A stretch of DNA of 7,838 bases from Anaerolineales bacterium (GCA_947503585.1 CANNEJ010000060.1:1-7838); one strand, 5' to 3'. Positions 1 through 6,597 are shown, counted from the stretch's first letter. The notes: a model not told the origin generated them from the letters alone. Translations and numbers: made by a program.

Positions 1-720
1 GCGCGGATACAGCTTGCCCTGAATCTCGCCGCCCATGCAGGTAAGCGCACACGCCGCCAGCACGGCTTCCGGCGAACCACCCACCCCCATCAAAATGTCG
101 ATCCCGGACTCGGGCCACGCCGTCATTAGCGCACCCGCCACATCGCCGTCGGTCACCAGCCGGATGCGCGCACCCATTGCGCGTACCGCAGCAACCAACT
201 GATCGTGGCGCGGGCGGTCCAGGCATACAACCGTCAAGTCCTGCACGTCACAGCCTTTGGCACGCGCGACGCTGCGCAAGTTGTCCGCCGGTGAAGCATT
301 GATGTCGATGGCGCCGCGTGCCGTGGGTCCCACCGCCAGCTTGTCCATATAAACGAACGGGCCGGGGTTGTACATTGAGCCGCGGTCCGCCAGGCCAACG
401 GTGGCCAGTGCGTTGGCACGCCCCAAAGCCAGCAGCCGTGTCCCATCAATGGGGTCCACGGCAATATCCACTTGCGGCGCCGCGCCGGTGCCGATGCGTT
501 CGCCGTTGTACAGCATCGGCGCATCGTCCTTCTCGCCCTCGCCAATCACCACCACGCCGTCCATTTCAATCTGGTTCAGCATCACGCGCATGGCGTTCAC
601 AGCTGCGGCATCACTGCCATTCTTGTCATTGCGGCCCATGAAGCGCCCGGCAGCCAGTGCCGCTGCTTCGGTGACGCGCGCCAGCTCCAGTGCGAGATTA
701 CGTTCGGTCTTCGGCTCCAT
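1..720 (-). CDS. glpX: Class II fructose-1,6-bisphosphatase (GlpX), C-terminus cut by window edge
   Basis: The enzyme hydrolyses fructose 1,6-bisphosphate to fructose 6-phosphate and phosphate, the committed step of gluconeogenesis, in the cytosol. The frame is open from the ATG at 720 to base 1, giving 240 of roughly 320-340 residues. Visible family landmarks are the D-A-A-A-V-N-A-M-R segment (metal-site Asp37), GEGEKDDAPML (61-70), DPIDGT (89-94), MDKLAVGP (125-132), TDGDV (190-194), GGSPEAVLAA (214-223) and GGEIQGKL (230-237). The start at 720 is chosen because a GAGG Shine-Dalgarno (plus-strand 727-730) lies six bases upstream; an in-frame ATG at 726 sits too close to that site. The gene begins 19 bases after the cdsA stop, so it is probably the last visible member of the rpsB operon. 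Oddity: the fourth residue of DPIDGT is Asp, where E. coli GlpX has the metal-binding Glu. Family assignment is firm; a bifunctional FBPase/SBPase role cannot be judged. Confidence 0.95.
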   Translation of the reverse strand, partial: MEPKTERNLALELARVTEAAALAAGRFMGRNDKNGSDAAAVNAMRVMLNQIEMDGVVVIGEGEKDDAPMLYNGERIGTGAAPQVDIAVDPIDGTRLLALGRANALATVGLADRGSMYNPGPFVYMDKLAVGPTARGAIDINASPADNLRSVARAKGCDVQDLTVVCLDRPRHDQLVAAVRAMGARIRLVTDGDVAGALMTAWPESGIDILMGVGGSPEAVLAACALTCMGGEIQGKLYPR

Positions 721-739
721 CGGCATCCTCAGTCGGCTC

Positions 740-1558
740 TTAGCCACCAATAAAAGTTATGTACAGGTAACCCACAACGCCCGCCACCAGCCACGAGTCG
801 ATGCGATCCAACACGCCACCGTGCCCCAAGAACAAACTGCCCGTATCCTTTACGAGAGCCTGCCGCTTGAGCATGGAGATGCCGAGGTCGCCAACCGGGC
901 TGACCAGCGCCACCAAAAAGCTAACCTGCAACGCATGCTGCCAAGTGAGCAAGCTGCCCGCTGCCACCTTGAACTCCCACATCGCCGCCAGCAATGCGCC
1001 AAACAACGGCCCCAGCACCAGGCCGCCAACCAGTCCTTCCCATGTTTTGTTGGGGCTCAGCCGCACGCTCAGCTTGTGTTTGCCTGCCAGCCTGCCCACC
1101 ATGTACGCGCCGCCATCTGCACACCACACGGCTGGCAAAATTGTTAAGGTCCACCATAACCCGTCCGGCAGCGCACGCAGCGCCAACAGGTAGCCGCCCA
1201 GCACGCCGAGGTACAGCGGCGCTGCAATTGTCACCGCCCAGCTTTGCAGCGGATCCGCTGCGCCGTGCTCGTACTGCCACGCATGCCACGCAGTTGCGGC
1301 CACCAGCAGCCCGGCTATCGCTGGTCCCAGCCAATAGCCGGACTGCCACAGCACTCCGCAGGCAAGCGCCCACACGGCAGGCAGCATCAGCCAGCGGGCG
1401 GGCAGCACCCCACTGCCGTGCGCCAGCCGAACAAACTCCCATGTTCCGATTGAAAGCAGCGCGAGGACAAGCGCACCGTACCACCATCCACCTGCGTAGA
1501 TGACAAACGTAAGGGTGGGCGCCAGAATTATCGCGGTGATGAGGCGCTGGCGCAGCAT
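740..1558 (-). CDS. cdsA: Phosphatidate cytidylyltransferase (CDP-diglyceride synthase)
   Basis: The enzyme is an integral membrane protein that makes CDP-diacylglycerol from phosphatidate and CTP, the branch point for bacterial phospholipids. The product has 272 residues, close to the family norm, and is almost entirely hydrophobic with about seven or eight predicted membrane segments. Family motifs lie in the C-terminal half: CADGGAYMVGR (146-156), SPNKTWEG (168-175), GDLGISMLKR (223-232), then KDTG (237-240) and GHGGVLDRIDS (245-255), the metal-binding signature. Two positions differ from E. coli CdsA: GDLxES reads GDLGIS (Glu to Ile at 227), and the Pro before GHGG is Leu244. The ATG at 1558 overlaps the uppS TGA by one base (TGATG), which fixes the start and indicates translational coupling. 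Function is well supported; the effect of the two substitutions is unknown. Confidence 0.96.
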   Translation of the reverse strand: MLRQRLITAIILAPTLTFVIYAGGWWYGALVLALLSIGTWEFVRLAHGSGVLPARWLMLPAVWALACGVLWQSGYWLGPAIAGLLVAATAWHAWQYEHGAADPLQSWAVTIAAPLYLGVLGGYLLALRALPDGLWWTLTILPAVWCADGGAYMVGRLAGKHKLSVRLSPNKTWEGLVGGLVLGPLFGALLAAMWEFKVAAGSLLTWQHALQVSFLVALVSPVGDLGISMLKRQALVKDTGSLFLGHGGVLDRIDSWLVAGVVGYLYITFIGG

Positions 1559-2328
1559 CAGCCAGCGGCGGGGGAAACCTGCTCAGGCACCTTGCCGAAG
1601 CGGCGCTCGCGCTTGGCAAAAAACTCCAGCGCCTTGCGCAATTCGCGCTCGTCAAAATCCGGCCAAAACACCGGCGTAAAGTACCACTCGGAGTAGGCGC
1701 TCTGCCAAACCAAAAAGTTACTGGTGCGAAATTCTCCGCTGGTGCGAATGATGAGATCCGGGTCCGGCTGCCCCGCCGTGTATAGATAATCGCTGATGCG
1801 CTCGGGGGTGATCTCCCACGAGTGCAGGCCATCCTCAATCATATGCTGCACGGCACGCACAATTTCATCGCGACCGCCGTAGTTGAACGCAAAGTTGAGC
1901 ACGATGCGCGTGTTATTGCGCGTCAGCTCGATTGCATTTTGAATCTTTTCCGCCAGCCGCGCATGCACGCCTTCCAGATGGCCGAGGTGCCGCAGCTGTA
2001 CGCCATGCTCATGCAACTGCAGTAACCAGTGCTCGATGCGATCCTCGAGCAACGCCATCAAACCGGAAACTTCGTCCGGCGGCCGCTTCCAGTTCTCGGT
2101 TGAGAAAGCAAAAATAGTTAAATATTTGATGCCGTACGCGGCGCACGCATCAACGATGCCGCGCAGGTTTTGGGTGCCAGCCTGATGCCCAAACAGGCGC
2201 GGCAAGCCGCGTTTCTTTGCCCAGCGCCCGTTGCCATCAAGGATGATGGCAATGTGCTCGGGCACATGTTCCAAATTTGGCTGATCCTGCGGCGGCATTT
2301 GGCGGGGGCGGGCAGCGGTCACAGGCAC
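1558..2328 (-). CDS. uppS: Undecaprenyl diphosphate synthase (cis-prenyltransferase)
   Basis: This soluble, membrane-associated enzyme condenses isopentenyl diphosphate units onto farnesyl diphosphate in cis, giving the C55 lipid carrier used for peptidoglycan and other wall polymers. The 256-residue product matches the family in size apart from a polar N-terminal tail of about 22 residues. Motifs seen are HIAIILDGNGRWAKKRG (25-41, catalytic Asp31), FSTENWKRP (75-83), NYGGRDEI (149-156), PDPDLIIRTSGE (188-199) and the RxSNF-like RTSNF with VWQSAYSEWYF (201-217). The start is a GTG at 2328, two bases after the frr stop, with no clear Shine-Dalgarno; a second GTG (2322) and an ATG (2298) are alternatives. 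Coupling to frr translation would explain the weak start. Chain length (C55 or another) cannot be read from sequence alone. Confidence 0.96.
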   Translation of the reverse strand: MPVTAARPRQMPPQDQPNLEHVPEHIAIILDGNGRWAKKRGLPRLFGHQAGTQNLRGIVDACAAYGIKYLTIFAFSTENWKRPPDEVSGLMALLEDRIEHWLLQLHEHGVQLRHLGHLEGVHARLAEKIQNAIELTRNNTRIVLNFAFNYGGRDEIVRAVQHMIEDGLHSWEITPERISDYLYTAGQPDPDLIIRTSGEFRTSNFLVWQSAYSEWYFTPVFWPDFDERELRKALEFFAKRERRFGKVPEQVSPAAG

Positions 2329-2330
2329 GC

Positions 2331-2888
2331 CTAGACGTGCATCAGTTCATCCTGCTTGTGCTGGCCAATTTTTGCAATCTCTTCCACGTTACGGTCGGTG
2401 ATTGCTTGCAAATCTTTCTGCGCGCGCTCTGCCTCATCCTTGGAGATGTCCGTCTCGCGCTCCTTATCACGAATGAGGTTGTGCACGTCCCGGCGTACAT
2501 TGCGCACGGCAACGCGCGCTTCTTCCATGCGCGTGCCCACCACTTTTGTGAGGTCGCGGCGGCGCTCCTCGGTCAGCGCGGGCAGCACCAAGCGGATCGT
2601 CTTGCCATCGCTGTTGGGCGTCAAGCCTAGGTCAGAACCCAGAATCGCGCGCTCGATTTCCTTGAGTGTGGAGACATCAAAGGGGCGCACGAGTAACATG
2701 CGCGCCTCAGGCACGGAAATGGATGCCAACTGGTTGAGCGGCGTCGGCTGCCCGAAGTAGTCCACTAAAAGACTTTCAACCAATGACGGCGACGCGCGCC
2801 CGGTTCGGATGGTTGCGAGGGTTTCGTTCAACACGCGCACCGCCGATTGCATGCGGTCGCCTGCGTCCTTAAGTGCGGCTTTGATCAT
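2331..2888 (-). CDS. frr: Ribosome recycling factor
   Basis: RRF acts with EF-G in the cytosol to split the post-termination ribosome complex and free the subunits for a new round. The product is 185 residues, exactly the usual size, with no insertion. Landmarks are the helix-1 segment ending RTGRASPSLV (28-37), the small beta domain with PTPLNQLASISVPEAR (48-63) and FDVSTLKEIERAI (70-82), LGLTPNSDGKTIRL (87-100) and the basic helix RNVRRDVHNLI (129-139) bearing the conserved arginines. The ATG at 2888 is the first residue before the conserved N-terminal helix; no strong Shine-Dalgarno is seen before it. The gene is separated from pyrH by 69 bases, the only sizeable gap in the operon, and abuts uppS by two bases. 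It is expected to be essential and single copy. Confidence 0.97.
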   Translation of the reverse strand: MIKAALKDAGDRMQSAVRVLNETLATIRTGRASPSLVESLLVDYFGQPTPLNQLASISVPEARMLLVRPFDVSTLKEIERAILGSDLGLTPNSDGKTIRLVLPALTEERRRDLTKVVGTRMEEARVAVRNVRRDVHNLIRDKERETDISKDEAERAQKDLQAITDRNVEEIAKIGQHKQDELMHV

Positions 2889-2922
2889 GTTTGATTCAGT
2901 GGCGGCCCGGCGCCCAACTGAT

Positions 2923-2928
2923 ATTGTA
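2923..2928 (-). promoter_or_regulatory. Possible internal -10 box ahead of frr
   Basis: In the 69-base gap between pyrH and frr the minus strand carries TACAAT, five of six matches to the sigma-70 -10 consensus, 34 bases before the frr ATG. No good -35 box is found at 16-18 bases; the nearest TTGGTG is about 22 bases away. The element might give frr-uppS-cdsA-glpX some independent transcription, but a six-base match in a spacer is weak support. Confidence 0.25.
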
Positions 2929-2957
2929 ACGCACCCGCTGCGTCTGCCCGCACCAAA

Positions 2958-3680
2958 TCAGGCGTGAATGAGAGTCCCAACCTGGCGGCCGCGCACGGCA
3001 TCAGTGAGGCTGCCGTCAGCAGACAGGTTTAGCACAATAATGGGAAGTGAATTGTCCATGCACAGCGAAAGCGCCGTGCTGTCCATTATTTGCAGGCGCC
3101 GGTTGAGGGCATCAATGTATGTCAGATCATCAAACTTGCGCGCGGCAGCCGATGTTTGCGGGTCGGAGTCGTAAACACCGTCAACTTTTGTGGCCTTGAT
3201 CAGCACATCCGCATCCACTTCCATTGCGCGCAGTGCACCAGCCGTGTCGGTGGTGAAGTACGGGTTGCCGGTTCCGGCGCCCAGGATCACCACCCGGCCC
3301 TTTTCTAAATGCCGGATGGCGCGGCGCCGGATGTAGGGCTCGGCAACCGAGGTCATGTCAATTGCAGTTTGCACGCGCGTCGCCACGCCGCGGCGCTCCA
3401 GCGCATCCTGCAGCGCAATTGCATTCATCACCGTTGCCAGCATGCCCATGTGGTCGGCCGTGGCGCGCTCCATGCCAAACTCCATGCCAAGGCGGCCGCG
3501 CCACAAATTACCGCCGCCAATTACCACAGCGATCTGTGCACCCAGCTGCAGCACTGCCTCAAGCTTCTGCGCCAGCGCCTCGGCACGCAAAGGGTCAATG
3601 CCGGCGCCATCTGCACCCGCCAGCGCTTCGCCGCCCAGCTTCAGCAGAATACGCTTGTATTTGAGATTTTCAGAGGTCAA
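2958..3680 (-). CDS. pyrH: UMP kinase (uridylate kinase)
   Basis: The enzyme phosphorylates UMP to UDP with ATP, feeding UTP and CTP synthesis; the bacterial form is a hexamer of the amino acid kinase fold, typically activated by GTP and inhibited by UTP. The 240-residue product shows YKRILLKLGGEAL (8-20), VVIGGGNLWRG (52-62), the MERATADHMGMLATVMNA segment (70-87), GTGNPYFTTDTAGALRA (136-152) and IKATKVDGVYDSDP (161-174). No ATG exists near the conserved start. TTG codons at 3707, 3701 and 3680 are possible; 3680 is preferred because it leaves seven residues before YKRIL, as in typical homologues, and follows the tsf stop by ten bases. The 3707 start would overlap tsf by 17 bases and give 249 residues. 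CDP made from this pathway's output is used indirectly by CdsA downstream (as CTP). Confidence 0.95.
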   Translation of the reverse strand: MTSENLKYKRILLKLGGEALAGADGAGIDPLRAEALAQKLEAVLQLGAQIAVVIGGGNLWRGRLGMEFGMERATADHMGMLATVMNAIALQDALERRGVATRVQTAIDMTSVAEPYIRRRAIRHLEKGRVVILGAGTGNPYFTTDTAGALRAMEVDADVLIKATKVDGVYDSDPQTSAAARKFDDLTYIDALNRRLQIMDSTALSLCMDNSLPIIVLNLSADGSLTDAVRGRQVGTLIHA

Positions 3681-3690
3681 TTTACGCTGC

Positions 3691-4284
3691 TCAATTCCCA
3701 AGCTCAAAGCGGGAAAAGCGGTGCACGACTATATTTTCACCCAGCTTGCCAATCGCCTGCTGCAGCAGTTCCCGCACTGTGATGTCCTCGTTCTTTATAT
3801 AAGGCTGCAGCAGCAGGCATGCTTCCTGGTAAAACTTGGAAAGCCGCCCCTCGGCAACCTTGTCTGCAAGTTCGCTGGACTTGCCCTCCTCTATTGCCCG
3901 CTGCCGGAAAATAGATTTTTCTTTTTCCACCAGCTCAGCCGGCAGTGTATCCACATCCACGCTCACGGGATTGCTCATTGCAACCTGCAGCATGACTTCA
4001 TGCACCAGCGCCTTAAATTCCGGCGAGCGCGCCACAAAATCCGTCTCGCAGTTCACTTCCACCATCACGGCCACGCGATTGCCGGGGTGCACATAACATT
4101 CCACGAGGCCCTCTTCCGCACTGCGCCCGGATTTCTTGGCGGCCTTGGCCAGGCCTTTCTCGCGCAGCCAATCAATCGCGCGCTGCACATCCCCATCGGT
4201 TGCCTCCAGCGCTTTTTTGCAGTCAAGCATCGGAGCAAAAGTGGCCTCGCGCAGCGCCTTCACCTGGCTTGCACTCACACTCAT
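3691..4284 (-). CDS. tsf: Elongation factor Ts, short form
   Basis: EF-Ts is the nucleotide exchange factor that releases GDP from EF-Tu during translation elongation. The product has 197 residues, against about 283 in E. coli, so it is the short form lacking most of the second core subdomain, as in cyanobacteria, Thermus and Chloroflexota. Residues 4-45 form the UBA-like N-terminal domain; VNCETDFVARSPEF (77-90) holds the TDFV motif that contacts EF-Tu; NEDITVRELLQQAIGKLGENIVVHRFSRF (165-193) is the conserved C-terminal end. The ATG at 4284 overlaps the rpsB TGA in an ATGA junction, so start and coupling are clear. Oddity: the usual TGAGMMDCKKAL stretch reads T-F-A-P-M-L-D-C-K-K-A-L (15-26), with both glycines and one methionine changed. 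Confidence 0.96.
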   Translation of the reverse strand: MSVSASQVKALREATFAPMLDCKKALEATDGDVQRAIDWLREKGLAKAAKKSGRSAEEGLVECYVHPGNRVAVMVEVNCETDFVARSPEFKALVHEVMLQVAMSNPVSVDVDTLPAELVEKEKSIFRQRAIEEGKSSELADKVAEGRLSKFYQEACLLLQPYIKNEDITVRELLQQAIGKLGENIVVHRFSRFELGN

Positions 4285-5138
4285 TGTGCTGCCTGCTCCG
4301 CATCTGCAGCAGCCCCCGGCAGCGGGTCACCATCGTCCGCGCCGATGCCAATGCGCACCTTGTCTTTCACGCCCTGGCTTACCCAGTCCAAGGTATCTTC
4401 GTCAATTACTTCGTCAGTGCTCTCCGCAACGCTCTCCGCGTTTGGATCGTCCTTGCGCATTCCGATGCCTTCAAGCACTGCGTCCGCCATGTGCGCCAGC
4501 ACCAGCTTGATTGCCCGGATCGCATCATCGTTGGCCGGAATCACATGATCAATGTTGCTGGGATCACAATTGGTATCCACCATCGCCATCACAGGGATTT
4601 CCAATTTGTTGGACTCTTTCACCGCCGTCTCTTCGCGGCGCACATCCACAATGAACAGCATCTGCGGCGTCTTCAACATGTTACGAATGCCGCCCAGACG
4701 GTCCACCAGCTTGGAAAGTTTGCGCTCCAGAATCAGGCGCTCTTTCTTCTTGAGCTTGTCCCACTCGTTGGCAGCTTGTGCGCGCTCCATGCGCTCAAGG
4801 TCGCGAATGCGGTCCTTGATCGTGCGCCAGTTGGTCATCAGGCCGCCCAGCCAGCGATTGGAAACGTACGGCATGCCGCAGCGCTCAGCCTCGGTTTGGA
4901 CTGCGTCCTGAGCCTGGCGCTTGGTGCCCACAAACAGCACAACACCGCCCGCCGCCACGACATCCCGCACAATTTTGAAGGAAGCCCTAATTGAGCTGGT
5001 GGTCTGCTGCAAATCCAGAATGTGGATGCCGTTGCGCTCAGTGAAGATATACGGCTTCATCTTGGGTTCGCGTTTGTGGGTGCGATGCCCAAAGTGCACG
5101 CCAGTTTCCAGCAGCGCCTTCATAGAAACGTCAGCCAT
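4281..5138 (-). CDS. rpsB: 30S ribosomal protein S2 with acidic C-terminal tail
   Basis: S2 is a late-assembling 30S protein that helps place S1 and the mRNA near the decoding site. The 285-residue product carries LLETGVHFGHRTHKREPKMKPYIF (9-32), VLFVGTKRQAQ (67-77), NRWLGGLMTNWRTIK (94-108), the coiled-coil region 111-149, and VDTNCDPSNIDHVIPANDDAIRAIKL (187-212). Beyond about residue 228 it has a tail of roughly 57 residues that is rich in Asp, Glu and Ala and has no counterpart in the 241-residue E. coli protein. The reading frame is open to 5192, but the ATG at 5138 is chosen because the protein core starts there and a strong GGAGG site lies eight bases upstream. It is the first gene of the operon and overlaps tsf by four bases. 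Confidence 0.97.
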   Translation of the reverse strand: MADVSMKALLETGVHFGHRTHKREPKMKPYIFTERNGIHILDLQQTTSSIRASFKIVRDVVAAGGVVLFVGTKRQAQDAVQTEAERCGMPYVSNRWLGGLMTNWRTIKDRIRDLERMERAQAANEWDKLKKKERLILERKLSKLVDRLGGIRNMLKTPQMLFIVDVRREETAVKESNKLEIPVMAMVDTNCDPSNIDHVIPANDDAIRAIKLVLAHMADAVLEGIGMRKDDPNAESVAESTDEVIDEDTLDWVSQGVKDKVRIGIGADDGDPLPGAAADAEQAAQ

Positions 5139-5139
5139 A

Positions 5140-5169
5140 GCGGGGTCCTCCGTTTTATCTTCCGCCCGC
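5140..5169 (-). promoter_or_regulatory. rpsB ribosome binding site within a potential small hairpin
   Basis: The mRNA-sense strand has GGAGG (plus-strand 5147-5151) eight bases before the rpsB ATG, the strongest Shine-Dalgarno in the window and the reason for choosing the 5138 start. It is bracketed by a GCGGG / CCCGC pair (5165-5169 and 5140-5144), which could form a five-base stem holding the site in a 20-base loop just before the start codon. The RBS call is firm; the hairpin and any regulatory role are inference. Confidence 0.7.
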
Positions 5170-5230
5170 ATCAACCCGCCCCGGTTCCGCATGTCTCTGC
5201 GGCACGGCCGGTTTGGTCCGCCTGGCGTGT

Positions 5231-5272
5231 GAAATTTTGCCGCCCGATAATGCCGGCGGCTCGCAAATTTTC
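5231..5272 (-). promoter_or_regulatory. Inverted repeat in the rpsB leader, candidate S2 autoregulatory RNA element
   Basis: Between the putative rpsB promoter and its ribosome site lies a 42-base imperfect inverted repeat. In mRNA sense an outer arm GAAAATTT pairs with AAAATTTC (seven of eight pairs, one A-A mismatch). After a four-base bulge (GCGA) an inner GCCGCC pairs with GGCGGC around a ten-base loop. No U-tract follows, so it does not look like an intrinsic terminator for the upstream transporter gene. Ribosomal protein S2 is known to repress rpsB-tsf through the mRNA leader in E. coli, so an autoregulatory role is plausible but unproven. It does not match any leader structure I can recall. 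Confidence 0.4.
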
Positions 5273-5300
5273 AGTGACATTCTGCCGCTGAAGTTGCCGA

Positions 5301-5309
5301 ATTGTACCA
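5301..5309 (-). promoter_or_regulatory. Putative extended -10 promoter of the rpsB operon
   Basis: The minus strand reads TGGTACAAT, that is a TGn extension followed by TACAAT (five of six to consensus), 14-22 bases after the MFS stop codon. Predicted transcription would start near 5294 and give a leader of about 155 bases before rpsB. No -35 hexamer is convincing at the usual spacing, which is common for extended -10 promoters. The position ahead of a major translation operon supports it. Confidence 0.5.
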
Positions 5310-5322
5310 TGAGCGGCGCTCC

Positions 5323-6510
5323 TTACCCTGAAGCCTGCTGCCGGGAAACCGGCCGGATGGGGAAGAAAGCGAGCAGCGCAGCCAGCACCAGCATTGCCAA
5401 CAACAGCACCACTGCCATTGCCAGCAGCAGCATTTGCGGGCCGCGCCATTCAAACAGCTGTCCGATGATGTACGGCACGGTCATTGCGCCGCAGCTGGTG
5501 CCCACAAAAAACCAGGCCGTGGTTGCGCCGCTGATGGGCATGCGGCGCTCGGCCAGCAACACCGTGGCGGCAAACATTGGACCAATGCACAGCCCGCAGC
5601 CGGCAGCACCCAGCCACAGCGCTGCCGGGTCGGCGGGCCACACAGCTATCACCGCAACACTTGCAATGGCTCCCGCCAGCCCACCCATCAAAAGTGTGCG
5701 CGGGCGCAAACGCGCCGAAAGCAGGATGCTGAGCAGGCGGCCCGCTGTGAGCGCAGCCCAAAACGCAGCGGTGAGGTAGGCCGCACCGGCTTCATCCGCC
5801 AGCCCGCGGCGCAAGGCGTAGGTATAAATCCAGCCGCCAAAACTGGCCTCGGCCGCCACATGCAAAAAGAAAAAAGCCATGATTAGCGGCAGGAGACCGC
5901 TCGGGCGCGGCATGCCAGCATGCTCCGCACTTGCAACCGGAGCGCGTGGGCCGGGCAGAAAAGCCAGCAAAACGACGGGCAATACCAACACTGCCAGAAC
6001 GTTGTAGGCACTGGCGTGCGCCCCGCTGGCCGCCATCATGCGCGCCACAATCATTGGTGAAAGCATCGCACCCAGCCCGAAACAGAAGTGCAGCGCATTC
6101 ATGTAAGGCGCAACTGCACTGCCGTGCACCCAAATTAAAAGTGTGTTGGCGCCCACATCCAGCCCGCTTTCGGCCAAGCCCCAACCGCCTGCAATTCCAA
6201 CCAGCATCCAGAACAGCGGTACCTGCGGCACAAGCATCAGCATTGCGGAAAGCAAAAGGGCAGCCGCGGCCATCACCGGATGGCCGGGCAAATGGTCGTA
6301 GAGGCGGCCGGACAAAAGCGAGCCGCACAAATATCCCAACGAGCGTGCTGAAAATAAAACGCTGACGGCGCCGATCGTCACACCGGTCTGCGCCGCCAAG
6401 CTGGGCAGCGTTGGGCCCAGCGCTGCACCCGCCAATCCCAGACCTACCATCACACCGAAGTACGCCACAGTCTGCAGCTGCCAGCGGTATCGGAGCAGCG
6501 TCGCCCTCAT
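5323..6510 (-). CDS. MFS transporter, MFSD4/NaGLT1-like sugar porter family
   Basis: The product is a 395-residue inner-membrane protein with about twelve hydrophobic segments in two halves joined by a short polar loop near residues 186-204. Recognisable features are LGPTLPSLAAQTGV (31-44), RSLGYLCGSLLSGRLYDHLPGHP (56-78, the family's version of the MFS loop 2-3 signature), LDVGANTLLIWVHG (117-130) with PYMNALHFCFGLGAMLSPMIVA (135-156), and EASFGGWIYTYALRRG (221-236). The DVGxNTLLxWVH and MNALHFxFGxGA stretches resemble the MFSD4/sodium-dependent glucose transporter group related to fucose permeases, so a sugar or similar polar solute is likely; the true substrate is unknown. The ATG at 6510 has a GGTGA Shine-Dalgarno four bases upstream. 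The gene stands alone between leader regions on both sides and shares strand, but probably not transcript, with rpsB. Confidence 0.85.
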   Translation of the reverse strand: MRATLLRYRWQLQTVAYFGVMVGLGLAGAALGPTLPSLAAQTGVTIGAVSVLFSARSLGYLCGSLLSGRLYDHLPGHPVMAAAALLLSAMLMLVPQVPLFWMLVGIAGGWGLAESGLDVGANTLLIWVHGSAVAPYMNALHFCFGLGAMLSPMIVARMMAASGAHASAYNVLAVLVLPVVLLAFLPGPRAPVASAEHAGMPRPSGLLPLIMAFFFLHVAAEASFGGWIYTYALRRGLADEAGAAYLTAAFWAALTAGRLLSILLSARLRPRTLLMGGLAGAIASVAVIAVWPADPAALWLGAAGCGLCIGPMFAATVLLAERRMPISGATTAWFFVGTSCGAMTVPYIIGQLFEWRGPQMLLLAMAVVLLLAMLVLAALLAFFPIRPVSRQQASG

Positions 6511-6553
6511 GTAATCACCATGGACTGAAGTGCTTTGAAAGCCGGCGGTTATT

Positions 6554-6597
6554 CAAATTGCGCCAGCGCGACCGCAGCGTTCGCTCACCGCAATTTG
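6554..6597. repeat. Long inverted repeat upstream of the transporter gene
   Basis: Two perfect nine-base arms, CAAATTGCG (6554-6562) and CGCAATTTG (6589-6597), face each other across 26 bases; weaker inner complementarity (GCGA/TCGC) and an outer GCCGG/CCGGC pair (6541-6545, 6604-6608) extend the symmetry. It fills most of the 138-base gap between the small gene's stop and the transporter start. There is no T-run on either strand after the arms, which argues against an intrinsic terminator. It could be a regulator binding site pair or an RNA hairpin in the transporter leader. The rest of the gap shows no gene. Confidence 0.5.

Noticed and set aside
368..1147. 259-codon plus-strand open frame opposite glpX and cdsA
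   Set aside because: It is antisense to two recognised genes, crosses their boundary, and shows no family features.
921..1838. 305-codon open frame on the minus strand overlapping cdsA and uppS
   Set aside because: It is in another frame of two certain genes, has Arg/Ala-rich low-order composition and no recognisable motif.
3355..4548. 397-codon open frame on the plus strand
   Set aside because: It lies antisense to pyrH, tsf and rpsB, which are certain genes; its protein is Cys/His/Ser-rich with no domain, as expected of an antisense shadow in GC-rich DNA.
5139..5192. N-terminal 18-residue extension of rpsB from an upstream ATG
   Set aside because: The extension covers the strong GGAGG site and is unlike S2; the ATG at 5138 fits both the site and the family.
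5231..5272. Inverted repeat as a rho-independent terminator of the MFS gene
   Set aside because: No run of T follows the stem on the minus strand, and it lies downstream of the likely rpsB promoter.
5375..5440. Low-complexity CAGCA/GCCA-like repeats
   Set aside because: They encode the repetitive Leu/Ala/Met last membrane helix of the transporter and are explained by codon and residue bias.
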